Positions 37,554 to 44,488 of a DNA stretch of 64,000 nucleotides are shown piece after piece. This stretch comes from an uncultured Cohaesibacter sp. (GTDB taxonomy: Bacteria > Pseudomonadota > Alphaproteobacteria > Rhizobiales > Cohaesibacteraceae): the NCBI RefSeq assembly GCF_963682185.1, contig NZ_OY821667.1, forward strand, positions 2,802,501-2,866,500. Reading direction: 5' to 3'. The number at the start of each line of letters is the position of its first letter. Within the stretch, counting starts at the first letter, position 1. The notes below the pieces were generated by a model. That model was not told the origin of the DNA, searched no databases, and worked only from the letters and a program-made list of their open reading frames with translations. Position numbers and translations under genes: made by a program.

Positions 37554-38303
37554 TCACTGACGCTGATTGCGGCTCAATGCCTGACCAATGCTGGGAACGG
37601 CGGGGATGCGAACACGCTTGATGTCGACCCCCATATAGTAGCTGGCAACCCCGGTGAATGCGCCGAAGAAGATGAAGACACCATGGAAGTTCCAGTAGCC
37701 ATTGAGAGCAAAAATGCCATCCTTGAAATAGGGAACGACGGTCAGGGGGATGAAGCTGAGACCGGCAAAAAGAGAGAACCAACCGACCCACTTGGGTAAG
37801 AGTGCAGGTTTCTCCTTGTCGTACAGAACAATCAGGAAAATCGCGATGCACTCAAGCGTCGTCACCCAATATGTGATGTCAAAAAGATACCACGCGATGA
37901 AATGCACCATCTTGATTGTCTCGGGATCAGCCGTGGCGGCATTCTCAGCACACCAAACCCACATAGCAGGTGGGAACATCACAACCCACGTGGTCAGAAT
38001 GGCACCTCCCAACTGAAGCAGGGAGAGGATTGGGAGCGGTTCCCGTCGCCACATCTGTACGGTGAGCTGCGTGCCCCATGTGAGATAGAGGATGCCCGAC
38101 GCCGCGTTCAGAACATGCCCCAACATGATGCGGGATTGGTATTTCAGATAGTAGTTGTCGACCAGCTCCTGCGCCGTAAAGGCCGGATCCGGGGGTGGGT
38201 AGTTCACCGGCAAAATGATGAAGCTGATGCCGTAGAGTACACAATAGGCAATCCCGCTATAGGCACACCATAGCTGGATCTTTCGTGAAAGCTGTTCGTC
38301 CAT
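37554..38303 (-). CDS. Multi-pass membrane protein upstream of the AAA ATPase
   Basis: A 249-residue protein with about seven predicted helices (AYSGIAYCVLYGISFIILP; LGHVLNAASGILYLTWG; ILSLLQLGGAILTTWVVMFP; WYLFDITYWVTTLECIAIFLIVL; VGWFSLFAGLSFIPLTVVP; FHGVFIFFGAFTGVASYYM). AAGGAGAT lies before ATG 38303; the frame is open to 38429 but without support. The AAA gene starts 15 bp later, so the two are co-transcribed. I do not recognise the family. It may be a substrate or an anchor for the ATPase. Confidence 0.75.
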   Translation of the reverse strand: MDEQLSRKIQLWCAYSGIAYCVLYGISFIILPVNYPPPDPAFTAQELVDNYYLKYQSRIMLGHVLNAASGILYLTWGTQLTVQMWRREPLPILSLLQLGGAILTTWVVMFPPAMWVWCAENAATADPETIKMVHFIAWYLFDITYWVTTLECIAIFLIVLYDKEKPALLPKWVGWFSLFAGLSFIPLTVVPYFKDGIFALNGYWNFHGVFIFFGAFTGVASYYMGVDIKRVRIPAVPSIGQALSRNQRQ

Positions 38304-38319
38304 TTCAATCTCCTTAATT

Positions 38320-38333
38320 CGGACGTCCGTCCT
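38320..38333. promoter_or_regulatory. Candidate TetR operator 1
   Basis: CGGAC-N4-GTCCT, an inverted repeat just upstream of the ribosome site of the membrane-protein gene. It shares arm sequence and spacing with the site 30 bp away. Confidence 0.6.
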
Positions 38334-38349
38334 ATTTTTTACCAAATAC

Positions 38350-38363
38350 AGGACAAGCGTCCT
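38350..38363. promoter_or_regulatory. Candidate TetR operator 2
   Basis: AGGAC-AAGC-GTCCT, a perfect 5-bp inverted repeat with N4 spacer, centred 30 bp (about three helical turns) from operator 1. The pair probably binds the TetR protein encoded in the same operon. Confidence 0.65.
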
Positions 38364-38450
38364 AATTTCAAGCCCCGAATAGAAGAATGCCTCGATGGTC
38401 GTCTTGGATGGTATGCCGGAAAATATCAATGAAAGACAACTTAAGGGAAA

Positions 38451-38479
38451 CGCCTTCGCGGCAAAGGATCGCGAAGGCG
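38451..38479 (-). terminator. Terminator after the alcohol dehydrogenase
   Basis: CGCCTTCGCG and CGCGAAGGCG form a perfect 10-bp stem with a 9-nt loop, 8 bp after the dehydrogenase stop. On the minus strand it is followed by TTTCCCTTAA. Confidence 0.75.
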
Positions 38480-38486
38480 CATATTG

Positions 38487-39698
38487 TCAGCTTTTCAGTG
38501 TGCTCATGTCGATGACGAAGCGATAGCGGACATCCTTGGCGATGACGCGATCCCAGGCAGCATTGACCTGATCGATGGCGATGACCTCGACTTCGGGCCG
38601 GATATTCTTGGCCGCGCAATAGTTCAGAAGCTGTTGGGTTTCCGGTACGCCCCCGACATTCGATCCGGCAATGGACCGGCGCCCCAGAACCAGCGGGAAG
38701 CCGTTGATCCCCTCGATCTGGCCGAGAACTCCGACATTGACCAGATTTCCGTCAACCTTGAGCAGAGGGACGAACAGATCGACCTTGTAGCTATGGGGAA
38801 CCGCCACAATGATGAAGTCGAAGTGACCGGACAGCTTGGCAAAAGCCTTTTCATCAGGCCAGACGACGGCCTGTCTGGCCCCCATGCGTGTGGCATCGGC
38901 GGTCTTTGCCGGTGTGGTCGTGAAGACGGTCACATCTGCGCCCCGCTCGACCAGAAATTTCAGCGCCATGTGGCCGAGGCCGCCAAGACCGACCACCGCC
39001 GTTTTCATGCCCGGTTCAATATCCCAGTGATTGAGCGGCGAAAAGGTCGTGATGCCAGCGCACAACAAGGGCGCAGCAGACCGCAGATCCATCCCTTCGG
39101 GGATATGATAGCCGAAATGCTCACGCACAACGAGCCGATCGGCATAACCGCCATAGACCTGCCCACCGTTGCGCCGGTCTGGCCCGTAGGTCCATGTCGT
39201 GCCATTGAGACAATATTGCTCAAGCCCGCGAACGCAATTTGCGCAAGTGCCGCAGCTGTCGACCATGGTTCCGACACCGGCAATGTCACCGACTTTGAAC
39301 TTGCTCACTTGCGGGCCTGTTGCCACTACGCGACCGACGATTTCGTGTCCGGGGACAATCAGCCCAGCGACGGGGCCCCAATCGCCACGCCCGGTATGAA
39401 TGTCGGAATGACAGATACCGGCATACATCACGTCGATCACGATATCATCTGCCCGCATGGGGCGATGGGAAAAATCGACAGGTTTGAGCGGCTCCCCGGC
39501 TTTGGTTAGGCCATAGCCATGTGCCTTGATAGGACTTCCCACCGCCAAGCCGCTCTGCGGTTGGGCGACAGCCTTTTGTGCGCCCAATGAGGTTCCGGCC
39601 GCGACCGCACCAAGAAGGGCCGCCCCGCCGCTCAGGATGGTTCGTCTGCTCAGGTCCGGAATATGGGGACTGGTGCCCTTTTTGCAATTTTCACACAT
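38487..39698 (-). CDS. Zinc alcohol dehydrogenase with a Tat leader
   Basis: A 403-residue MDR-family dehydrogenase close to the cinnamyl/YahK group. A twin-arginine leader (SRRTILSGGAALLGAVAAGTSLGA) precedes the enzyme. Catalytic zinc ligands lie in YAGICHSDIH and GHEIVG, structural zinc cysteines in DSCGTCANCVRGLEQYC, and the NADP site in VVGLGGLGHMALKF. It would reduce aldehydes with NADPH. The leader is odd because a cytosolic cofactor is needed; it may be exported after folding with cofactor, or the leader may not work. It heads a set with two SDRs opposite an AraC regulator. Confidence 0.88.
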   Translation of the reverse strand: MCENCKKGTSPHIPDLSRRTILSGGAALLGAVAAGTSLGAQKAVAQPQSGLAVGSPIKAHGYGLTKAGEPLKPVDFSHRPMRADDIVIDVMYAGICHSDIHTGRGDWGPVAGLIVPGHEIVGRVVATGPQVSKFKVGDIAGVGTMVDSCGTCANCVRGLEQYCLNGTTWTYGPDRRNGGQVYGGYADRLVVREHFGYHIPEGMDLRSAAPLLCAGITTFSPLNHWDIEPGMKTAVVGLGGLGHMALKFLVERGADVTVFTTTPAKTADATRMGARQAVVWPDEKAFAKLSGHFDFIIVAVPHSYKVDLFVPLLKVDGNLVNVGVLGQIEGINGFPLVLGRRSIAGSNVGGVPETQQLLNYCAAKNIRPEVEVIAIDQVNAAWDRVIAKDVRYRFVIDMSTLKS

Positions 39699-39718
39699 TC
39701 AACTACTCATCTCCGGGT

Positions 39719-40585
39719 TTATGCTCTCAGGTCAGATGGATGACATTCTTGCGGGAAATCGGTTGCAAGCCCCTGGCTCCTCCAGCGCGCGATATCGGCT
39801 GTCAGCTGCCCCAGATGGGCCTGCCACATGGCGTGGGCATCGGAGCCGAGAATGAGCCGCATCGGCGAATGGGGTGCCTCGACGGCCCTCACGATCACCT
39901 CTGCAGCCCGGTCCGGATCGCCCGGCTGGCTGCCAGCATGCGCTGACAGGCTCGCCTCTATCGGGCCGATGAGCGGGGCATAGTCGGCGAGCCTGTTCAG
40001 AGGCCTGATGATCTTGTCGCCCTCGAACTCGGTGCGAAAGGCTCCGGGCTCGACCAGCGTGCAGCGAAGGCCGAGACCTTCAATTTCTCCGGCGAGCGCT
40101 TCCATCCATGCTTCAAGGGCGAATTTCGATGCTGAATAGGCCCCGAGATCCGGCATGGACACCAGACCACAGATGCTGGTGACCGACAGGATATGCCCCG
40201 ACCGTCGCCTGCGCATGCCGGGCAACACAGCGCGTGTCAGTTCCACCGTACCAAAGAAGTTCAGCTCGAAGGCCTGTCGCAACTGTGTGGAGGACAGCTC
40301 TTCTCCGGCACCGTTTATGCCACGCCCGGCGACATTGGCGAGCACGTCAATCCTGCCAAAACGCGTCTCGGCAGCATCGATCGCCGATTGGCGCGACCCT
40401 TCATCTGTCAGATCGAGCGGAAGGGTCAGAACCCGGTCCGGAGCCAGATCGCGCAACGGCTGAAGACGCTCCGTGCGCCGCGCGCCGGCCACCAGACAAT
40501 GCCCCCGCGCGATGACTGCGCGGCAGATCGCCGCCCCTAGACCGGAGGAGGCTCCGGTAACAAACCAGATCTTTGGGGATGTCAT
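39719..40585 (-). CDS. Short-chain dehydrogenase/reductase
   Basis: A 288-residue classical SDR. Cofactor motif VTGASSGLGAAICRAV, NVAGRG strand, catalytic Ser in ILSVTSICG and YSASKFALEAW (Tyr and Lys). AAAGGAAA lies before the start. It is 20 bp upstream of the dehydrogenase gene in the same direction. The substrate is unknown; such enzymes reduce carbonyls or epimerise alcohols. Confidence 0.9.
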   Translation of the reverse strand: MTSPKIWFVTGASSGLGAAICRAVIARGHCLVAGARRTERLQPLRDLAPDRVLTLPLDLTDEGSRQSAIDAAETRFGRIDVLANVAGRGINGAGEELSSTQLRQAFELNFFGTVELTRAVLPGMRRRRSGHILSVTSICGLVSMPDLGAYSASKFALEAWMEALAGEIEGLGLRCTLVEPGAFRTEFEGDKIIRPLNRLADYAPLIGPIEASLSAHAGSQPGDPDRAAEVIVRAVEAPHSPMRLILGSDAHAMWQAHLGQLTADIARWRSQGLATDFPQECHPSDLRA

Positions 40586-40635
40586 GGGAGTTTCCTTTCA
40601 GCTCTGCCTTGTAGCGATTGCACCGCTATTGACGC

Positions 40636-41376
40636 TCAGAATTCCTGCGAAGTTGGACGCAATACGATGTCGTTGATGTCGACATTGTCTGCCTGCGAAA
40701 TCGCAAAGGCGATGGTATCCGCTATCGTCTGGGTCGGGATGGCGGTCTTGTAGAACTCGACCATGGCGGCAGCGGCTGCAGGGTCGGACGAGCCATATTT
40801 CAACTCGCTGTCCACCGCCCCCGGAGACAGGGTGGTTGTGCGGATGTTCGGTCCCGCTTCCACGCGCAAGCCTTCAGAAATGGCGTGAACGGCAAATTTG
40901 GTTCCGCAATAGACCACGCCACCGGGCGCAGAGACCTTGATGCCGCCAACCGAGGAGAGGTTGATGAAATGGCCGCTATTCTGCTTGCGGAAAACCGGAA
41001 GGGCAGCAGAGATACCATAAAGAACACCCTTGATGTTGATGTCGATCATCGCATCCCATTCTTCGACCTTGTCTGCATCCAGCGGTGCGATCGCCATCAG
41101 TCCGGCATTGTTGATCATCACATCGAGACGACCGAATTCGGACAGGGCGAGGTCAACCAGCCCCTGCACATCTTCCCGCTTGGTCACGTCGGTCTGGCGG
41201 TAGGCCGCATGTCCGCCAGCATCGCGAATGCTGCTACAGATATCGGCGAGACGCTCCTGCCGACGTGCACCAACCACGACCTTGGCACCAAGGCTGGCCA
41301 GATGACGGGCGGTACATTCACCAAATCCGCTTGACGCTCCGGTGATGACAACCACCTTGCCTGCAATATTTTCCAT
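40636..41376 (-). CDS. Short-chain dehydrogenase/reductase (YdfG-like)
   Basis: A 246-residue SDR with VVITGASSGFGECTARHLA, NNAGLMAIAPL, INLSSVGGIK and YCGTKFAVHAISEGLR. Start at ATG 41376 after AAAAGGAAAAAG. First gene after the divergent AraC promoter; 50 bp precede the next SDR. It probably acts on a 3-hydroxy or keto substrate together with its neighbours. Confidence 0.9.
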   Translation of the reverse strand: MENIAGKVVVITGASSGFGECTARHLASLGAKVVVGARRQERLADICSSIRDAGGHAAYRQTDVTKREDVQGLVDLALSEFGRLDVMINNAGLMAIAPLDADKVEEWDAMIDINIKGVLYGISAALPVFRKQNSGHFINLSSVGGIKVSAPGGVVYCGTKFAVHAISEGLRVEAGPNIRTTTLSPGAVDSELKYGSSDPAAAAAMVEFYKTAIPTQTIADTIAFAISQADNVDINDIVLRPTSQEF

Positions 41377-41498
41377 TTTCTTTTTCCTTTTTTGTTGATT
41401 GCTGTTGGCTCTCTGGACTACAAAATAGTGGCGTCTCATTCTGCGATGAAGGTCCGATACTGGCTATTATTTGCCTATTTCTGCTTTTGGAGAGAAAT

Positions 41499-42395
41499 AT
41501 GCCACTCGAGAAATTACTCAATGAGCTGCTGCGGCGATGCCTTGAGGAGGCACCGGCAGGGACACGCGATACGACCGTTGACGGGGTGAGACTGTTCTGG
41601 ACCAGCATGCCGACACCACCCGCACCGCTTCTTTATGAAGCCGGGATCGTCATCCTGCTACAGGGCCGCAAGGAAGGTCAGATTGCAGATCAACGCTTCA
41701 TCTATGACGAGAATAACTATCTGGTTCTGACATTGCCGATGCCGTTCCAGTGCGCCCATTTTGCCAGCCGGGAAGAACCGCTTTGCGGTCTGTTCATCAC
41801 CTTTTCCCGACAGGAGCTTGCCGACATGCTGGCACAGATGGAATCCTTCGGCGGTGTGCGTGCGGAAATCGGATTGAGTGCCTTGGCTCCCGCTCCCATG
41901 ACGGACATGATACGCAACACCATCACTCAACTTCTCAGCCTGCAGGATGAAGAGATGGCATCGCGCATCATCGGCCCGATGCTGAAGCTGGAAATCCTGT
42001 TCCATGCCCTGCGGGGGCCGCGCGGACCGGCGCTTGCGGCCTATGCCCAGCAGACCGGTGATGACGGCAAGTTCGACAGCCTGATCGAAACAATGCGGCG
42101 CGACATGGCAAAGCCTGTGCGCGTTGAAGAGATGGCCGATCAGGTTTCCATGAGCGTATCGGCCTTTCACAGAGGCTTCCGGCGCAGGACAGGGCAGTCA
42201 CCCTTGCAATATGTCAAACGGCTGCGCCTGCATGCTGCGCGCGCCCTGATCGTCTTCGAAGGTGTGCGTGTGGGAGATGCCGCCTATCGGGTCGGCTATG
42301 AAAGCCTTTCCCAATTCAGCCGCGAATATAAGCGCCTGTTCGAAGAAGCCCCGCTTGAGACCAGAAGCTTCAGCCGGGAACAAGGCGCCCTCTAG
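41499..42395 (+). CDS. AraC-family regulator (AraC_N type)
   Basis: A 298-residue regulator with the N-terminal domain seen in oxidoreductase-linked AraC proteins (TSMPTPPAPLLYEAGIVILLQGRKEGQI). The C-terminal double HTH is VRVEEMADQVSMSVSAFHRGFRRRTGQSPLQYVKRLRL with DAAYRVGYESLSQFSREYKRLF. ATG 41499 has GGAGAG upstream. It is divergent from the SDR-SDR-dehydrogenase set and probably activates it in response to an aldehyde-type compound. Confidence 0.9.
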   Translation: MPLEKLLNELLRRCLEEAPAGTRDTTVDGVRLFWTSMPTPPAPLLYEAGIVILLQGRKEGQIADQRFIYDENNYLVLTLPMPFQCAHFASREEPLCGLFITFSRQELADMLAQMESFGGVRAEIGLSALAPAPMTDMIRNTITQLLSLQDEEMASRIIGPMLKLEILFHALRGPRGPALAAYAQQTGDDGKFDSLIETMRRDMAKPVRVEEMADQVSMSVSAFHRGFRRRTGQSPLQYVKRLRLHAARALIVFEGVRVGDAAYRVGYESLSQFSREYKRLFEEAPLETRSFSREQGAL

Positions 42396-42414
42396 CTGCC
42401 CCTCCTGCATGATA

Positions 42415-42435
42415 CCAGCGTTGAGAATGCGCTGG
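42415..42435 (+). terminator. Weak hairpin after the AraC gene
   Basis: CCAGCG-TTGAGAATG-CGCTGG is a 6-bp stem 20 bp after the AraC stop, with only a TTGG tail. It overlaps the start of a dispersed repeat. Confidence 0.3.
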
Positions 42436-42600
42436 TTGGATCGAAGGGCAGGTATGGAGAAGGCTACTTTCAGAAGATGCTGCTTGGCGAGTGGCAGTAA
42501 AGGTCTGCCGAGTGCAAATCACGCGCCTGGATGAGAGTTTTCCGGTGATGACATGGTGCACCAGACAGCTGGGAGCTCTTTTAGAGCCTTTGAAAATTGA
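42431..42600. repeat. Dispersed intergenic repeat, copy D
   Basis: A diverged copy. Its best matches are AATCACGCGCCTGGATGA (like 49795-49812) and the following GATGACATGGTGCACCAGAC block. The rest of this 414-bp gap, to 42809, shows no supported gene. Confidence 0.6.
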
Positions 42601-42809
42601 AGGGTCGTTCGCGTTTGCAAACTAGCTACCCGAATATCCTTCACCTGAGCCGTAATTAGAACCCAAGTGGGTTTCACGCAACAACATCCCATTAGCGGCC
42701 AAATATAGCCTGACTAATCCGGCCACATATAACTTCGGCCTAGAAATTTCGATAGTCATTGCTCCCGCACTCAAGCTCATTTTGGGTCTAACTGTGGCCA
42801 TGGCTTGGC

Positions 42810-43310
42810 TTATGGAAGCAAAGGGTCGTCGGACACCAAAATGCCATCCTCATCGCTATAGATGCATTGGCCGGGCTCGAACAGGACATTGCCAAAGGCG
42901 ACGGGCACGTCAAGGGCACCAATGCCGGTCTTGCTGCTGCGAACCGGCGTCACGCCCAGTGCCTTTATGCCAAGATCAATATTGGCGAGTCTTGCAGAAT
43001 CCCTGACCACGCCATTGATGATGATTCCAGCCCAACCATTCTTCACCAGCAATGCGGCATTGAGGTCTCCCAGCATGGCTCTGCGAAAGGAGCCTCCACC
43101 ATCCAATATGATCACGCCGCCTTCGCCCGGAGTGGAAAACAGCGCCTGCTGGACCAGTTTGGTGTCTTCCATGGTGACTGCGGTGCGAATGCGGCCAGCG
43201 AAGCGACGTTTCTTGCCAAAGTCTTGAAAGGGCAGCATCACTTGGCGCACCCTGTCGTGATGCGCATCGTTGAGTTCCGTCGTTGGATGAGATGGTAGGG
43301 AATAGGTCAT
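42810..43310 (-). CDS. RraA/HMG-aldolase-family protein
   Basis: A 166-residue RraA-fold protein. The active-site region GEGGVIILDGGGSFRRAMLGDLNAALLVKNGWAGIIINGVVRD contains the GD and R...D motifs of class II pyruvate aldolases (HMG/CHA aldolase) and of oxaloacetate decarboxylases. ATGA overlap with the PrpF-like gene makes it the last gene of that operon. An aldolase or decarboxylase role fits better here than RNase E inhibition. Substrate unknown. Confidence 0.85.
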   Translation of the reverse strand: MTYSLPSHPTTELNDAHHDRVRQVMLPFQDFGKKRRFAGRIRTAVTMEDTKLVQQALFSTPGEGGVIILDGGGSFRRAMLGDLNAALLVKNGWAGIIINGVVRDSARLANIDLGIKALGVTPVRSSKTGIGALDVPVAFGNVLFEPGQCIYSDEDGILVSDDPLLP

Positions 43311-44488
43311 GGCTGGCTCTCCCATAGTGAGGCTGGAAAATGAACCACGCCGCTCATGATGCGGCGCTGGGTGCGAAAGGTGGTCGCTGACAGAGCTGTT
43401 ATTGCCTGACCTCCCATTGTCTGGCCTCCCATCGCTTGGCTCTCCATCGCGACCTTCGCCTCGACGGGTAATATGCCCGAGGGATTGGCCACAAGGATGC
43501 TACCGCCATCATCCGGCTTGACGATGGAATGCACAAGGGTTCCGGGCAAATGTGCCGCAACCGCCACACACATGGCTCCGGTCAGCGTTATCGCGCGGTG
43601 GACATTGCCCATCGAAACAAGGCGCACCGACAAATGGCCATCGGAAGGTGAATATTGGCTGCCATCCAGCGCCGTGAAGGCCGTAGAGGGCGCGACCAGT
43701 GCGATTTTCGGGTTGGACAACAGGGCATCCTCAGGGCTTGCCGCCATCCCCATCGCCACGGCCGCGGATCTGCGGATCCGATCGAGCCTCGCCATGAGGG
43801 CCTGATCCGCATCAATGCTTTCAGGGCTTTCTGTTCCATTGAGCCCCACATCCCGGGCACGGATGAAGGCAACCGGATTGGAAGCATCGACCATCGAAGC
43901 CTGAATCTCTTCCTCCCCCACGATCAGGCGGTCAATCACATTGCTTGTTGGCAGCAGCTTGCCCGTTGCTGCGCCGCCGGGGTCGAGAAAGTCGAGCTGG
44001 ATGCGCGCTCCGCGTTGGGAAATGCCCGGAATGGCAAAGTCCCCGATTTCAACGGCCTTGCCATTTGCCACCTCAAAATGGGCGTCAAACAGCTTGTTGG
44101 TGTTGGTATTGTGAATTCGGATTTTCATAATGCCATCATCGGCTTTGAGAATCCCCTCATCGATGGCAAAGGGGCCGACGGCAGAGGCCATGTTACCACA
44201 CATGGCGCCATAGTCCGCGACAGGCTTGTCGACGGCGATCTGCACGAAGGTGTAATCGAGATCGGCATCCTTGCGCGCGGACGGTTCGACGATGACCACC
44301 TTGGAGAGAGAGGACAGACCGCCGCCCATGCCATCAAGCTGACGGCCATAGGCGTCGGGGCTGCCCAACACATGCAGAAAAATCCTGTCTCGGCTTGCGC
44401 GGTCTTCAGGCAAGTCCGCACCATTGAACATCACCGCCTTGGAGGTGCCTCCACGACAGAATGCCGCTTTGAGTGTTGTGTTGGTCAT
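43307..44488 (-). CDS. PrpF-family isomerase
   Basis: A 393-residue PrpF-fold protein (FCRGGTSKAVMFNGADLP at the start; GGGLSSLSKVVIV; DYGAMCGNMASAVGPFAI with the catalytic Cys; VSMGNVHRAITLTGAMCVAVAA late). The family includes 2-methylaconitate cis-trans isomerase, aconitate isomerase and 4-oxalomesaconate tautomerase. It overlaps both neighbours by ATGA. Together with an aconitase-family enzyme it probably moves a double bond in an unsaturated tricarboxylate. A short repeated SQAMGGQTMGGQAI stretch near the C-terminus is unusual. Confidence 0.88.
   Translation of the reverse strand: MTNTTLKAAFCRGGTSKAVMFNGADLPEDRASRDRIFLHVLGSPDAYGRQLDGMGGGLSSLSKVVIVEPSARKDADLDYTFVQIAVDKPVADYGAMCGNMASAVGPFAIDEGILKADDGIMKIRIHNTNTNKLFDAHFEVANGKAVEIGDFAIPGISQRGARIQLDFLDPGGAATGKLLPTSNVIDRLIVGEEEIQASMVDASNPVAFIRARDVGLNGTESPESIDADQALMARLDRIRRSAAVAMGMAASPEDALLSNPKIALVAPSTAFTALDGSQYSPSDGHLSVRLVSMGNVHRAITLTGAMCVAVAAHLPGTLVHSIVKPDDGGSILVANPSGILPVEAKVAMESQAMGGQTMGGQAITALSATTFRTQRRIMSGVVHFPASLWESQP

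Noticed and set aside
42810-43310. RraA as an RNase E inhibitor
   Set aside because: The ATGA coupling to PrpF and aconitase genes fits an aldolase or decarboxylase of the same fold better.
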